A DNA stretch of 64,000 nucleotides, from contig JBGVKG010000062.1 in assembly GCA_045123575.1 (NCBI GenBank), forward strand, positions 44,107 through 108,106, written 5' to 3'. Source of the DNA: SVEL01 sp045123575 (GTDB lineage Bacteria; Bacillota; Clostridia; Lachnospirales; Lachnospiraceae). A program made the translations under genes and the position numbers. The notes below the pieces were generated by a model. It had not been told where the DNA came from. It saw only the letters and a program-made list of their open reading frames with translations, and ran no database searches. Of the stretch, positions 18,291 through 27,900 are shown in pieces (position 1 is the stretch's first letter; the number at the start of each line of letters is the position of its first letter).

Positions 18291-18354
18291 ACCACGCATG
18301 ATAATTTTCCTATCAAATTATCTGCTGATTTTTTCGCTGATTATTCTGCTGATT

Positions 18355-18609
18355 TTATTCTTCAGCAGCTAAACGATATTTTCTATTAGTGTTAGTACCT
18401 TCATACTCCACATCAGGCATTTCTTTCAAAAGTACTCTAGTACGTGCAGCACTTAATCCTATAGCATCAGCTATATCGTTTGTTTTTGATAATCCATTCT
18501 GACGTAAATACTCACGAATCATCTTGTAATTATCTTCAGTTTTTCTTCGCCTATTATCTTCGCTTGTTTTCTTCGCTTGTTTTCTTCGTTTGTTTTTTTG
18601 CAAATTCAA
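18355..18609 (-). pseudogene. Out-of-frame winged-helix C-terminal part of the upstream AlbA_2 ATPase
   Basis: This frame encodes about 84 residues: a Lys/Arg-rich repeat (KKTSEDNRRRKTED) and then a winged-helix segment (IREYLRQNGLSKTNDIADAIGLSAARTRVLLKEM). COG2865-type ATPases normally carry such a helix-turn-helix at their own C-terminus. The only start is TTG 18609 without a ribosome site. It overlaps the ATPase gene by 56 bp in another frame, across a 13-bp tandem repeat. I read it as the detached tail of the ATPase, reconnected if one repeat unit is lost. Separate translation cannot be excluded. Confidence 0.6.
18542..18593 (-). repeat. 13-bp tandem repeat at a reading-frame junction (possible phase-variation tract)
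   Basis: Minus-strand units are ACAAACGAAGAAA, ACAAGCGAAGAAA, ACAAGCGAAGATA and ATAGGCGAAGAAA. Because 13 = 1 mod 3, each unit gained or lost shifts the frame. Loss of one unit would put the ATPase in frame with the winged-helix tail. Confidence 0.75.
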
Positions 18610-19822
18610 GCGATAAACGAGTTCTATCTGGATTATAACTTTCCTCTACAACAGGCATTGGCCATCCTTCATTCTCCCAAACTTGATAAATATCTGGGAT
18701 GCCGCTTCCGGCTCTTTCTCCAATACCAATCATATTAAACATCTTCATTAATGTTTTATTTCTCGGATCTGAAATACCACCACGAAGCATCTGTTTTTTA
18801 CCAGTACGGATACTACCTGGGTTCTCAATAACCAGCTTATCATCTTCCTTCTTAATCACCACTCCACAAGGTAAGAAATAATCTGTATTAACCAAGCAAT
18901 TAACTAATGCTTCTCGAACTGCCTTATGAACTGGAGTATCATCAATTCTTGTAATGCCTTCCAACCTAAAAGGCTTCTTAATATCCTTTGCAATTTTGCT
19001 ATTTACTCTAAAGAAGAAATCAAATACATTACCGCTCCAATCGCCGGAACTAGACTGCAAACGGTCTGTCCAACGTATTGTAGGGTCAAGCATTTCTCTG
19101 TAATCTAAGAAATACTCCGGAAACTCTCTGACAATATGATATTCCTCACCAAACATAAGCAAACCTGCTGTAGTAGGATGTAATTTACCATCCTCACCAT
19201 ATCCGGCTGCACCTATTCGCTCCAAGTACTCTTCATCCGGTAAATTGTTAAATACATGCTCTGGACGATAGCTTTTATGATGATTTCTGAATCCCTTTAA
19301 AGACTCTGTATCAATTACAGAAATATCAAACTGTTCAACAATCTTCATATCCTCTGTTTCATCAGCAGCATCACGAAGCATACCCTTAATCTCTGCCTTG
19401 GAACAGTGATAATCACCTTCCCAATCTCTACGATAGCAACCACCGAATAAATCATTGTTAATATAAACCGGCTTCTGCTCTCGCTTAGCCCTTGGCACAT
19501 AGATAACCAATATGGTATCCCCATTGACCTCGTAAGATTCTACATTTTTATCAGATAACAAATTAATGCTTACTTTCTTGGTATCATGGATTGTATTCCA
19601 AAAGTTTCGCTTTAACTTGTCTGCATTCTTCAGACCGGTAGTATACCAAGTTCCATCTTGGCGTTCACCAACACCAAGAATAATTACTCCACCATTAGAA
19701 TTAGCAAATGAGGAATATGACTCCCATAATGCTATAGGCAATCCACCTTCTGCCTTTTTTACTTCTCGGCAGTTATCTTCTTTATATTTATCAAAATTCG
19801 ACAAATCAAATAAATCTGACAT
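18554..19822 (-). CDS. AlbA_2/Schlafen-like ATP-binding protein (COG2865), cut before its winged-helix tail
   Basis: The 422-residue protein has an N-terminal AlbA_2 (Schlafen-like) nucleic-acid-associated domain (VKKAEGGLPIALWESYSSFA, NSNGGVIILGVGE). A GHKL-like/COG2865 region follows (AVREALVNCLVNTDY, IENPGSIRTGKKQMLRGG, GIGERAGSGIPDIYQVWE). These proteins are described as predicted transcriptional regulators and often lie in defence islands. The protein ends at KKTSEENKRR within a 13-bp tandem repeat, and its normal helix-turn-helix tail continues in another frame. It lies 53 bp downstream of the STAND-ArsC gene, with AAAGGAG about 13 bp before the ATG. Confidence 0.85.
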   Translation of the reverse strand: MSDLFDLSNFDKYKEDNCREVKKAEGGLPIALWESYSSFANSNGGVIILGVGERQDGTWYTTGLKNADKLKRNFWNTIHDTKKVSINLLSDKNVESYEVNGDTILVIYVPRAKREQKPVYINNDLFGGCYRRDWEGDYHCSKAEIKGMLRDAADETEDMKIVEQFDISVIDTESLKGFRNHHKSYRPEHVFNNLPDEEYLERIGAAGYGEDGKLHPTTAGLLMFGEEYHIVREFPEYFLDYREMLDPTIRWTDRLQSSSGDWSGNVFDFFFRVNSKIAKDIKKPFRLEGITRIDDTPVHKAVREALVNCLVNTDYFLPCGVVIKKEDDKLVIENPGSIRTGKKQMLRGGISDPRNKTLMKMFNMIGIGERAGSGIPDIYQVWENEGWPMPVVEESYNPDRTRLSLEFAKKQTKKTSEENKRR

Positions 19823-19875
19823 ATGAGGTTTTCAACTCCTTTCCTCTATACACATAAACGAATAGTCAACTATTA

Positions 19876-22800
19876 TCAATTCAATTTTTCAGACCATTCC
19901 GCTTCCTTAAAACCAACCAGCACAGTATCACCATCTACAACAAGCGGACGCTTTACCAACATTCCATTTGTAGCAAGCAACTGTAACTGTTCTTCTTCAC
20001 TCATTGTAGGAAGCTTGTCCTTAAGCTGCATTTCTTTATAAAGAAGTCCACTGGTATTAAAAAACTTCTTAAGAGGAAGTCCGCTCTTTCCATACCATTC
20101 CATGAGTTCATCATATGTAGGATTCGCATCTACAATATGACGCTCAGTATATTTAATATTATGCTCATCTAGCCACTTTTTAGCCTTCTGGCAAGTTGAA
20201 CATTTTGGGTAACATATAAATAGCATTTCTTCATCTCCAATCAAATCCGAGTCATCTTCAATCCCATATTCTTCAAGCATATTTTTTAACCATTCCATAT
20301 CATATTCTGGTGATTCATTTTGGCTAGTTTCTATAACATTTGCATGCGGACAATTATCACACAACGGATTGCTAACTCTGTTATAACTACCATGTCCACC
20401 ATCATTCCGTATCTCTTTTATAATCTGACCATCTTTAATTTCAAAATGCAAAGATGTTTCATCTGCATATCCTGTTTCGGGAATAAGCCTTTCTGCAAAA
20501 GCAAAATATTGAATACAATGTGATTTGGCATATTTATCAAAGTAGTCTTTACGGATAAAAACTGTTCCACCAATTGGATCTCTATAATATGAATTCCTAT
20601 TGTTGTTACATAATATAATCTTTTCTTTATCTTCTGTTTCCCATGACAGGTCAGAAACATTCAATCGCAAATCAAAAAATTTTATAATTTCTGATGGTGG
20701 CAATACTAGTGATGTTTCTTCAAAAATATCAGATTGACTTGCTATATTCTTAACACTTTTGCATAACCACGGCTTTTCTTTATTTTCTGGATATGCCTTA
20801 AGTTCCCCTAAATATTCCTCTAATTCAATAGTAAGGTACCTTGCATTGCCATCATCACCTATTGCCTCTTTATCAGAAGAACAACACCATATATCGTACG
20901 TATCTCGCCATTTTGTATCGTGTTTTCCTTCTTCGTGCAATGATATTCTTCCTGCAATCATCACCCACTCTTGTTTCTTTACTTTGACTGTTTCCATGAG
21001 ATGCAAAATGTTTCGTCTCGTCAATTCAACATCTTTCACCCAATTTATATCTCTAGGTATCGGTTGCTCTAAGGCATTGATTACATAATCTCCAAGTCTT
21101 TCTATATAATCTTGGAATGTTGGAATTGGTGCTGTAATTATAACCTCTTCACCATATTCCAATGGGTCATATACTTCATACCCTATGCTATTCTGGTAAT
21201 TATTATATGTTGCAAACTGATTAGTATAATGATTACACATCAAACTTCCATAATATAAACCTGTTGCAATATCCACACACTTCATATAAACAGAATGAAT
21301 AAAATCTTCTTCTCGCATATTCATTGATTTTCTATCAGCCGAAGTTTCATAATATTCAAAGACATATCTAAAAACTTGCTCAAAACACTGCAAAAAAGAA
21401 TTCATATCAACCGTTTCAATCTCTGCCATAGGTTCTATTTCCGGTATAATTCTATTTTCGAATGCCATCCATCCACTGCATTCACCACCACAAACACAAG
21501 CATATTTATTGCTGAGATAATCATTTATTCTTTTGATTTCAAACTTCTCATTGGCGAGAAATTTCGTATACATATCAATATGGTCTTTTCCCCAATATCT
21601 AAATGGTAGAAAATCTTTATTCATCAAATCCACAGAAAATAATATGTCACTCAAATAATCTGAAACTTGTGCATTTTTATTATACTTATATAAGTCTTTT
21701 CTATTCCATGTAATAAATGCATATGGTTTCCCCAGATATGTAGCTATTCTACGAATGCTTTTTGCTGACAAATTTTCATGTGAACTAATAATATCATTAT
21801 AGAAAGCTATAATTGTTTCATTACCTTGATGCATCTGGCTGAGTACATAAACAACAGATTCCTGAATATATAAATCTAAAATCTTATCGTATTCAGAAAT
21901 GAGTTTATCAATATATCCATCATTTTTTGATGCCACTTCATAAAGAAGTTTCATTGCTAAACATCTAACATCTTTATTGGGTGCAGCGCAACAGAGCAAT
22001 GCAAAATAAAAAGCCTCTTCATCTCTCCTGTCATCTCTGTCATTCAATGTTGTAAAATACAAAACATTTTTCAACCTATTCTTTATTTCATTTTGAAAAT
22101 GATATCCCGCTAATACATGGGAAAGCTCTGTTATCCTTCCACGTTCCTCGCAATAATAATCAAATAAGTAGTTACAACAATTAAACGGTTTATCTGTAAA
22201 TCCACCCATTGCTATTAGCAATTCACTATGCTCAACGGGTCTAAAGTTTTCTTGAAATAATTTAATATTATTTTGCTTAAAATGGGCCTTAACTAATGTC
22301 CTAAAACCAAGGCTCCCAATCAATTCTGTATCCACTAAAAGCTTTTTAATCTCCCTGTAATCTGGTGACATATTATCAAATATTGCAATTATCAAAGCTT
22401 CATCAAGACTGTACAGTGTGTCCATTTTAGTTTTAATAGTATCAACTTGCTTCTGATAATCTTTTCCACTAATATCTTCAAACAAAGATCTGGCAATTAA
22501 AAAATCCGTTAATGAATCAATCACAAAATAATATCTTTTTTCACCATTCCTCTCATAACCATCCATGAACCCCATCTGTATCATAGAAGGGAGATAATTG
22601 TTTCCCGTATTTATCACCGATAGCAAGCTTTTCTCATCAATTTGTTTCTCGCCATTCATATACATCCATTTAGCAACTCTTTTGGTATCTTTCCAAATGT
22701 CTATACCCTGACAGGATATATTATTCTTGAAAACCTTGCCTATTGTCGTCTTTATGTAATGCTCCAAAATGAATGTAACAGATGCTACTCCATTTTCAGT

Positions 22801-23628
22801 TTCATCAACAATTTTCTCTGATGACAAAACATCACACAGCATACTCAACAATAATGCGTTATTGGAGTACAATATGTCTTCATATAAATATACGTCTGGT
22901 ACAGACAATTTAAGTATTTCATCAAGAGCAGACTCAAATGAAACTCCGGGAAATTTATATTCATACTCCGATAATTCTTGATATTGCTGAAGAATCATTT
23001 CGTCCATTGAATTTGTTCTATATGTTATTACAATTCGTATTCTGGGATTATTCTTTAATTGTTTTAATATATTCAGTAAACTTTGCTGTCCAGCCTCTGA
23101 CATCTCATTAATTGCGTCACAAATAAAAACGAATCCCTTTTCACTAGCATTGATGATCTCATTGATATCAATTCTTGATGTATCTTTTTCAAATTTTCCA
23201 TATAAGCACAAATGCTCTGTACAGTTTTTTTCTAGTTGTTCTTCAAAGCATTTTATGAAAAAACTTTTACCAATTCCTCCCTCACCAGAAATCAAACAAA
23301 AATCATGTATTTTTAAATACCGTTCTATTTCATATATATTTAATCCATACCAAGAATCATTATTTTCCTGGATTAACGCAATTATATTCTTTATTTCGTT
23401 AAGAAATTTTTCCTTTTGAGATAGGAAAGAGTCATATGTTGACATTACCCTTTCAAGCTTAATTAATTCACCTGCAACGTCCTTATCTTCTTGAGTTTTT
23501 CTTATTCTAGGAAGTCCTCCTAACAAGTAACCCATGAATTCTGGATTTTCCCATTCCATAGTATAGGAATGTGAACTAATTTGTTTCATTCTATCTTTCT
23601 GATTCTTGTTCAATTCTTTATATTTCAT
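19876..23628 (-). CDS. STAND/NACHT-like P-loop NTPase fused to a C-terminal ArsC/Spx-family domain
   Basis: The 1250-residue protein has Walker A GEGGIGKS (115-122), Walker B FVFICDAINEM with Asp171, and a sensor-like RIRIVITYRTNS, the layout of STAND/NACHT signalling ATPases. A long helical middle and Cys clusters (VCGGEC, LCDNCPH) follow. Residues 1135-1250 form a complete ArsC/Spx-type thioredoxin-fold domain (CYPKCSTCQKAKKWLDEH, KRPLVV, VGFKEAEW). Met1135 (ATG 20226) has GGAG 8 bp upstream, so the ArsC part may also be made alone. The gene starts 32 bp after jetD behind AAAGGAGGTC, so it belongs to the Wadjet transcription unit. A defence sensor is likely; the function of the fusion is unknown. 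Confidence 0.82.
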   Translation of the reverse strand: MKYKELNKNQKDRMKQISSHSYTMEWENPEFMGYLLGGLPRIRKTQEDKDVAGELIKLERVMSTYDSFLSQKEKFLNEIKNIIALIQENNDSWYGLNIYEIERYLKIHDFCLISGEGGIGKSFFIKCFEEQLEKNCTEHLCLYGKFEKDTSRIDINEIINASEKGFVFICDAINEMSEAGQQSLLNILKQLKNNPRIRIVITYRTNSMDEMILQQYQELSEYEYKFPGVSFESALDEILKLSVPDVYLYEDILYSNNALLLSMLCDVLSSEKIVDETENGVASVTFILEHYIKTTIGKVFKNNISCQGIDIWKDTKRVAKWMYMNGEKQIDEKSLLSVINTGNNYLPSMIQMGFMDGYERNGEKRYYFVIDSLTDFLIARSLFEDISGKDYQKQVDTIKTKMDTLYSLDEALIIAIFDNMSPDYREIKKLLVDTELIGSLGFRTLVKAHFKQNNIKLFQENFRPVEHSELLIAMGGFTDKPFNCCNYLFDYYCEERGRITELSHVLAGYHFQNEIKNRLKNVLYFTTLNDRDDRRDEEAFYFALLCCAAPNKDVRCLAMKLLYEVASKNDGYIDKLISEYDKILDLYIQESVVYVLSQMHQGNETIIAFYNDIISSHENLSAKSIRRIATYLGKPYAFITWNRKDLYKYNKNAQVSDYLSDILFSVDLMNKDFLPFRYWGKDHIDMYTKFLANEKFEIKRINDYLSNKYACVCGGECSGWMAFENRIIPEIEPMAEIETVDMNSFLQCFEQVFRYVFEYYETSADRKSMNMREEDFIHSVYMKCVDIATGLYYGSLMCNHYTNQFATYNNYQNSIGYEVYDPLEYGEEVIITAPIPTFQDYIERLGDYVINALEQPIPRDINWVKDVELTRRNILHLMETVKVKKQEWVMIAGRISLHEEGKHDTKWRDTYDIWCCSSDKEAIGDDGNARYLTIELEEYLGELKAYPENKEKPWLCKSVKNIASQSDIFEETSLVLPPSEIIKFFDLRLNVSDLSWETEDKEKIILCNNNRNSYYRDPIGGTVFIRKDYFDKYAKSHCIQYFAFAERLIPETGYADETSLHFEIKDGQIIKEIRNDGGHGSYNRVSNPLCDNCPHANVIETSQNESPEYDMEWLKNMLEEYGIEDDSDLIGDEEMLFICYPKCSTCQKAKKWLDEHNIKYTERHIVDANPTYDELMEWYGKSGLPLKKFFNTSGLLYKEMQLKDKLPTMSEEEQLQLLATNGMLVKRPLVVDGDTVLVGFKEAEWSEKLN

Positions 23629-23660
23629 ACGGACCTCCTTTCCAAATAGTATTTATTTTT

Positions 23661-24869
23661 CTACTCCATCAACTCCAAAGCCTTGATAGACTCTTGTTCC
23701 ACCTTACAGTTTTTATCAAGCATAAACTGAAGTACATCTACATATGCAGCAAGCTTTGTATTCTTTTTTTCTTCAATTACTTTTACATCTGATACCGTCA
23801 ATTCTTTATAAAGCCCGGCCTTATAAAATCGTTCAATTGTCGCAACATCCATCATAAGTGGTCTAAATGGGATACCTGTTTTCTCCTTCAAATTCTCCAA
23901 TATCAAAAATCCATAAACATCCAAATCACCCTTATGGAAATAATCTCTAGATTTATTATCAGCATAAATCTTCTCAAGTAATAACTGCTTTGAATAGTTA
24001 TGATATCCACCAAGATAGATATGAACAGCATCATCTTCATCTGAATCATGATATGTTGTCAGATTTTCTACGGTTATGACCTTATTCGCTTTTACCGTAA
24101 CAGCCCTGATTTTTTCAAGCGAAGCATTTGACAATGCAATTCCATCTGGCATCTCTGAAACATCAATTACAGATGTATCAAGCTGTATAACAACATTTCC
24201 CTTTACCATTACATATGTTGGATTTTCATATAAATTATAAAATCCAAGAATATCATCTTTTTCTACAACCTCATCGGTGTAGTCAAACAAAATAGTTTCA
24301 ACGGTACTACGAAATTCTTTTTGAAATCTTTTGGAATCCTTAAACAGTGCTGTAGAAAAATTACGGATATAAGTTTCACTATTTAACTTGGATACCGCTT
24401 GCAATATTCGAATTATCTCGCTTGCCCGTTTACCATCATACTTCAAGTCATATGGTAACTTTTTATATTCTTCCAAACACTGGCACCAATCTTTTATAAC
24501 CGCCTGAACTATCTGTGACTCACTATTTCGATACTCTGCAAGACTCTTTTTTACTTTTTCACACTGTTCTGGAATGCTTGTTCTTTTTAATTTTCTATAA
24601 CATTCCGAAACACCGGCAATATTTAGTCTTACTTTTGAATATTGACCAGCACTGTTTTTCTCAGCAAAAACAAATTCTTCTACGCAAAGTTTTTCTATTG
24701 CAACATTGATATCTTTATAAGCTTCATGATTGTAACGATCCACATATGCTGGATAAACTTTCTTTACTTCAATCTGAATGGCACGCAAAGAGGACGCATC
24801 TTTATCAAATGCACCTCTTCTTTCATACATATCTATTAGTCGATTTAGTATGTCTTTGCCGTAATCCAT
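23661..24869 (-). CDS. jetD: Wadjet subunit JetD (TOPRIM-type nuclease)
   Basis: JetD is the nuclease of the Wadjet complex, which linearises small circular plasmids held by the JetABC loop extruder. The 402-residue protein has a winged-helix-rich N-terminus (about 1-200) and a C-terminal TOPRIM domain. Key residues are Glu268 (VITVENLTTYH) and the GDLDVYGF motif with Asp315 and Asp317, which bind metal. Length and position (fourth gene after jetA, jetB and jetC) agree with the family. It begins 40 bp after the jetC stop. The catalytic residues look intact, so the system is probably functional. Confidence 0.9.
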   Translation of the reverse strand: MDYGKDILNRLIDMYERRGAFDKDASSLRAIQIEVKKVYPAYVDRYNHEAYKDINVAIEKLCVEEFVFAEKNSAGQYSKVRLNIAGVSECYRKLKRTSIPEQCEKVKKSLAEYRNSESQIVQAVIKDWCQCLEEYKKLPYDLKYDGKRASEIIRILQAVSKLNSETYIRNFSTALFKDSKRFQKEFRSTVETILFDYTDEVVEKDDILGFYNLYENPTYVMVKGNVVIQLDTSVIDVSEMPDGIALSNASLEKIRAVTVKANKVITVENLTTYHDSDEDDAVHIYLGGYHNYSKQLLLEKIYADNKSRDYFHKGDLDVYGFLILENLKEKTGIPFRPLMMDVATIERFYKAGLYKELTVSDVKVIEEKKNTKLAAYVDVLQFMLDKNCKVEQESIKALELME

Positions 24870-24909
24870 TCAGTTCCATCCTTTCATATTCACAGTTTTC
24901 CAATCATCT

Positions 24910-27900
24910 TTATATCTTCTCGAATGACCGTATAGCATTTCGATTACCTGATTTTACAATCGAGTATGTAATATCACAGTATGGCAAAATAGATGTTGCT
25001 TTCTCAGCAGTTGCTATGAGTACCAATTGAAGATTTAATTTCTTAAACATATTCATCATTGGTTCAATTCGATCACTTGTCATATTATTAAAGGCTTCAT
25101 CAAGCAAGATAAGTCTCATACAGCCATCTGGGTTCTGTTCATATATCTGCAAAAGTGAAGCACATATGGCAACATAAAACGGTGCTTGGTTCTCACCACC
25201 ACTTCCTTCACCACTTACTTTAGAAAGAGGTACTTCAATGTCTGTAACAGAATTTTTAACAATAATGTCATAATCCAGATATGTTCTGTAATCGACATAC
25301 ATACCCATGCTCTTTGCTCCAGAACGTGTGCCTGTCAGATTCTCTTTTGCATGTTCTTCAACATCCATCATGATTCTGCTCATAAAATCTTCAATCTGAC
25401 TTTCAAAAATCTCTGATTTATTAGCCTCTGCTAAAAATGCCATAATCTCATTATCTTGGTCTATCTGCTGATTATCTTTATCCATAATAATGTCATAGAA
25501 AATCCCAAGTTCTTTATCTTTACTCTTATCAATTCCAAATCGATAGCTCTCTTCACCATATTCTAGATTTTCCATAACACGATTAATCTGCTTAAATTGC
25601 TGTCTAGCGCGAAGAATATCATCCTTCATTCTAAACAACACTTCCTTACGAAATCTATCCTTACAACGTACCTGTGCCTGAGCTAATTCTTCTTTGTGAC
25701 GTTCCAATTCAATATTTTGTAAAGACAGATATTCCTGCTGATATCTACTAGCTCCATCAATACCTTCAGGGTAATCACAAGTATATGTTGCTGTATATTT
25801 TTGCTGCAACGGTATCAATTGCTGGTTCAAGTAATTATTGAATGCAATAGTATCCTGAGTCGCACGGTTGCCAAAATTATATGCTATGGATGATGCCTTT
25901 TTAGTTCTTCTCTCATCCTGATACTTCTTCTCAACATCACTTGCATGTTCAGGATATTCTCTTACAATATTTTCATATGCCATTTTCAGCTCATCAATAG
26001 TAGTTTCAAGCTTAGCAATCTCCTGCTCCGCCTCCTTTACTCCAGTTTCAAGATTTTGCTTTTTAGCTTTAATATCCGTAATTTCACCTTGTATCTCGAC
26101 AACACTCTTCTCACATTCACTCACGCGATCATACATAGCAAGTAAAATTGGATTCTTCTTAAATTCCAAAATCTGTGTATTTATCTCATCAATTCTTATA
26201 CCTATCGCTTTTGCTTGACGTCCCGAATCTATATATTTTTCTAATAAAGCAAAATTATTTCCTGCAGTGAATTTATTATATTCACCATACATTTCATCAA
26301 AAGATTTTTTCTCTGCATCCATCTCATTTAGTTGTTTTTGAATGCTAACAAGTTCTTTTCTGGCGCTAATCAATTGTTTTTCTATAGCATCAACGCCGAT
26401 AAAATGTTCTTTCTTTCCCATTCTCTGTAAACAGAAATTCTGAAAACGCAAGCAGTCTTTTGTAACACTTTTCTGATGTTGTTCAAGAGAATCTGGCGTT
26501 TCACAACACACTACATCTCGCATAACAAATCTTGCATAACGTTTTGCATAAATATTTTCGGACTCAACCTTATCTCCAAGAAAGCTTACTCCATCTTCAC
26601 AATACTGAATGTCTCCAATTTTTCTTGTGTCAATAAGTCCAATACCTTTTACTTTATCTCCCAAAGAAATAAAAACCTTCTTTGCAACAAGATAATTATC
26701 TGGTGCGACAATAATATTAAATCTCTGAGTATTAAGATAACTTTCAACAGCGTCCTGCCAACTATCATCTGTCATATAGAGCAGCTCACACAAAAGTTTA
26801 GCATCCGCTTTCTTACTCTGCTCCCCTAATTCCTCATTAATCTTATCTCTAACAAAGGTTGCCTCTTCTGGATAGCACATTACACCAGCTTCCAGGCTCT
26901 TAATTTTATCCTCAAGTAATTTAGCCTTATTCGATAGAGTTGTTATTTCCGTTCTTATCTTTGCATCATGATTTTTTATTATCTCTTCTAGGTCGGCTAG
27001 TATTCCCGCAGTTTTTTTAATTTCTAAAATACGCTCGTCAACATTTTTTTCCAAAGTTTCATCGCCTAGATTTAAGACACAAGAAAAACCAATGTAGTTT
27101 AATTTCTTTTTAAGGGATAACAGTTTTTCTGAAATCTCTGTAAATATAGCCGCTTCGTTTTTTAATCTCTCGTATTCTTTTTCATTGTCTTTGTTCTCTT
27201 GCTCTAGAGAAAGCATCTCTTTATTTTCAGTATTATCCTCCGCAGCTCTTCTTGCCTCATATAATAAATCTGATGCTTTTCTTTCCTTTTCAGACAATTC
27301 AACCAATTTATCTGTTAAGATATCGATACTAGCAGTCCATTCCGATATAAGACGCTTCTTCTCCTGTTGTTCTTCAACATTTCCTTGATAATTAGCATAT
27401 GCAACAAGTATCTCATTAACTTTAACTTTAGATAAGCGTGCTTTTGCCTCTATAATTCTTTCATTAATCTCTGCAAGCAGCACTTCTCTATCCTGTGCTT
27501 CCTGCAAAATCTCCTGCAGTCTTTCAAGTTCACGCATGTCTTTCTGCAAGAAATCTATATTCACCTCGGGTTCCGGCAAAATGTATGTATAGATGAATTC
27601 ACGAATGTCTTTTATATCCTCAAGGCTAGTACCCATATGAAATACTTCATTGAACTTTTTACCAATTGGTGAATCTGCTTCTCCAATACCCAGCATACGA
27701 CAGATTCTTCTTCTAGCATCAGCCTGATTCGAAGCCCTATCCATTCCCTTATTTTCAAGTTTAAAAGCATCCCTTGATGTAGGTTTTCTTCCACCTTTCA
27801 CCTGTGTAAAAAATGGAATATCCTCAAGTGAATATCCTGGTTTTGTAATATACCAGTCCTGAGATACCCCTTTTAAATCCTGCTTTGGCGTTTCAGATTC

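Larger units (their letters stand above)
17752..18354. other. Gene-free stretch holding three tracts of 12-bp-period repeats
   Basis: No convincing gene lies here, and every frame is short or broken. It contains degenerate 12-bp-period tracts near 17919-17954 (minus strand reads NVIENVTE), 18059-18189 (minus strand reads SEQVREQASEQAVVQA) and 18231-18290 (minus strand reads HDTTHDAAHDTTHDAA). Four-residue repeats of this sort form the linker before the winged-helix tail in many AlbA_2/COG2865 ATPases. The stretch therefore looks like relics of alternative tails of the neighbouring gene. Confidence 0.5.

Noticed and set aside
18231..18303. Short regular repeats considered as a CRISPR array
   Set aside because: Units are contiguous 12-mers without spacers and no cas genes are present; it is a minisatellite.
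17840..18389. Plus-strand frames rich in Ser/Cys repeats (for example one containing CAASCVVSC)
   Set aside because: They are the reverse reading of 12-bp tandem repeats and lack ribosome sites.
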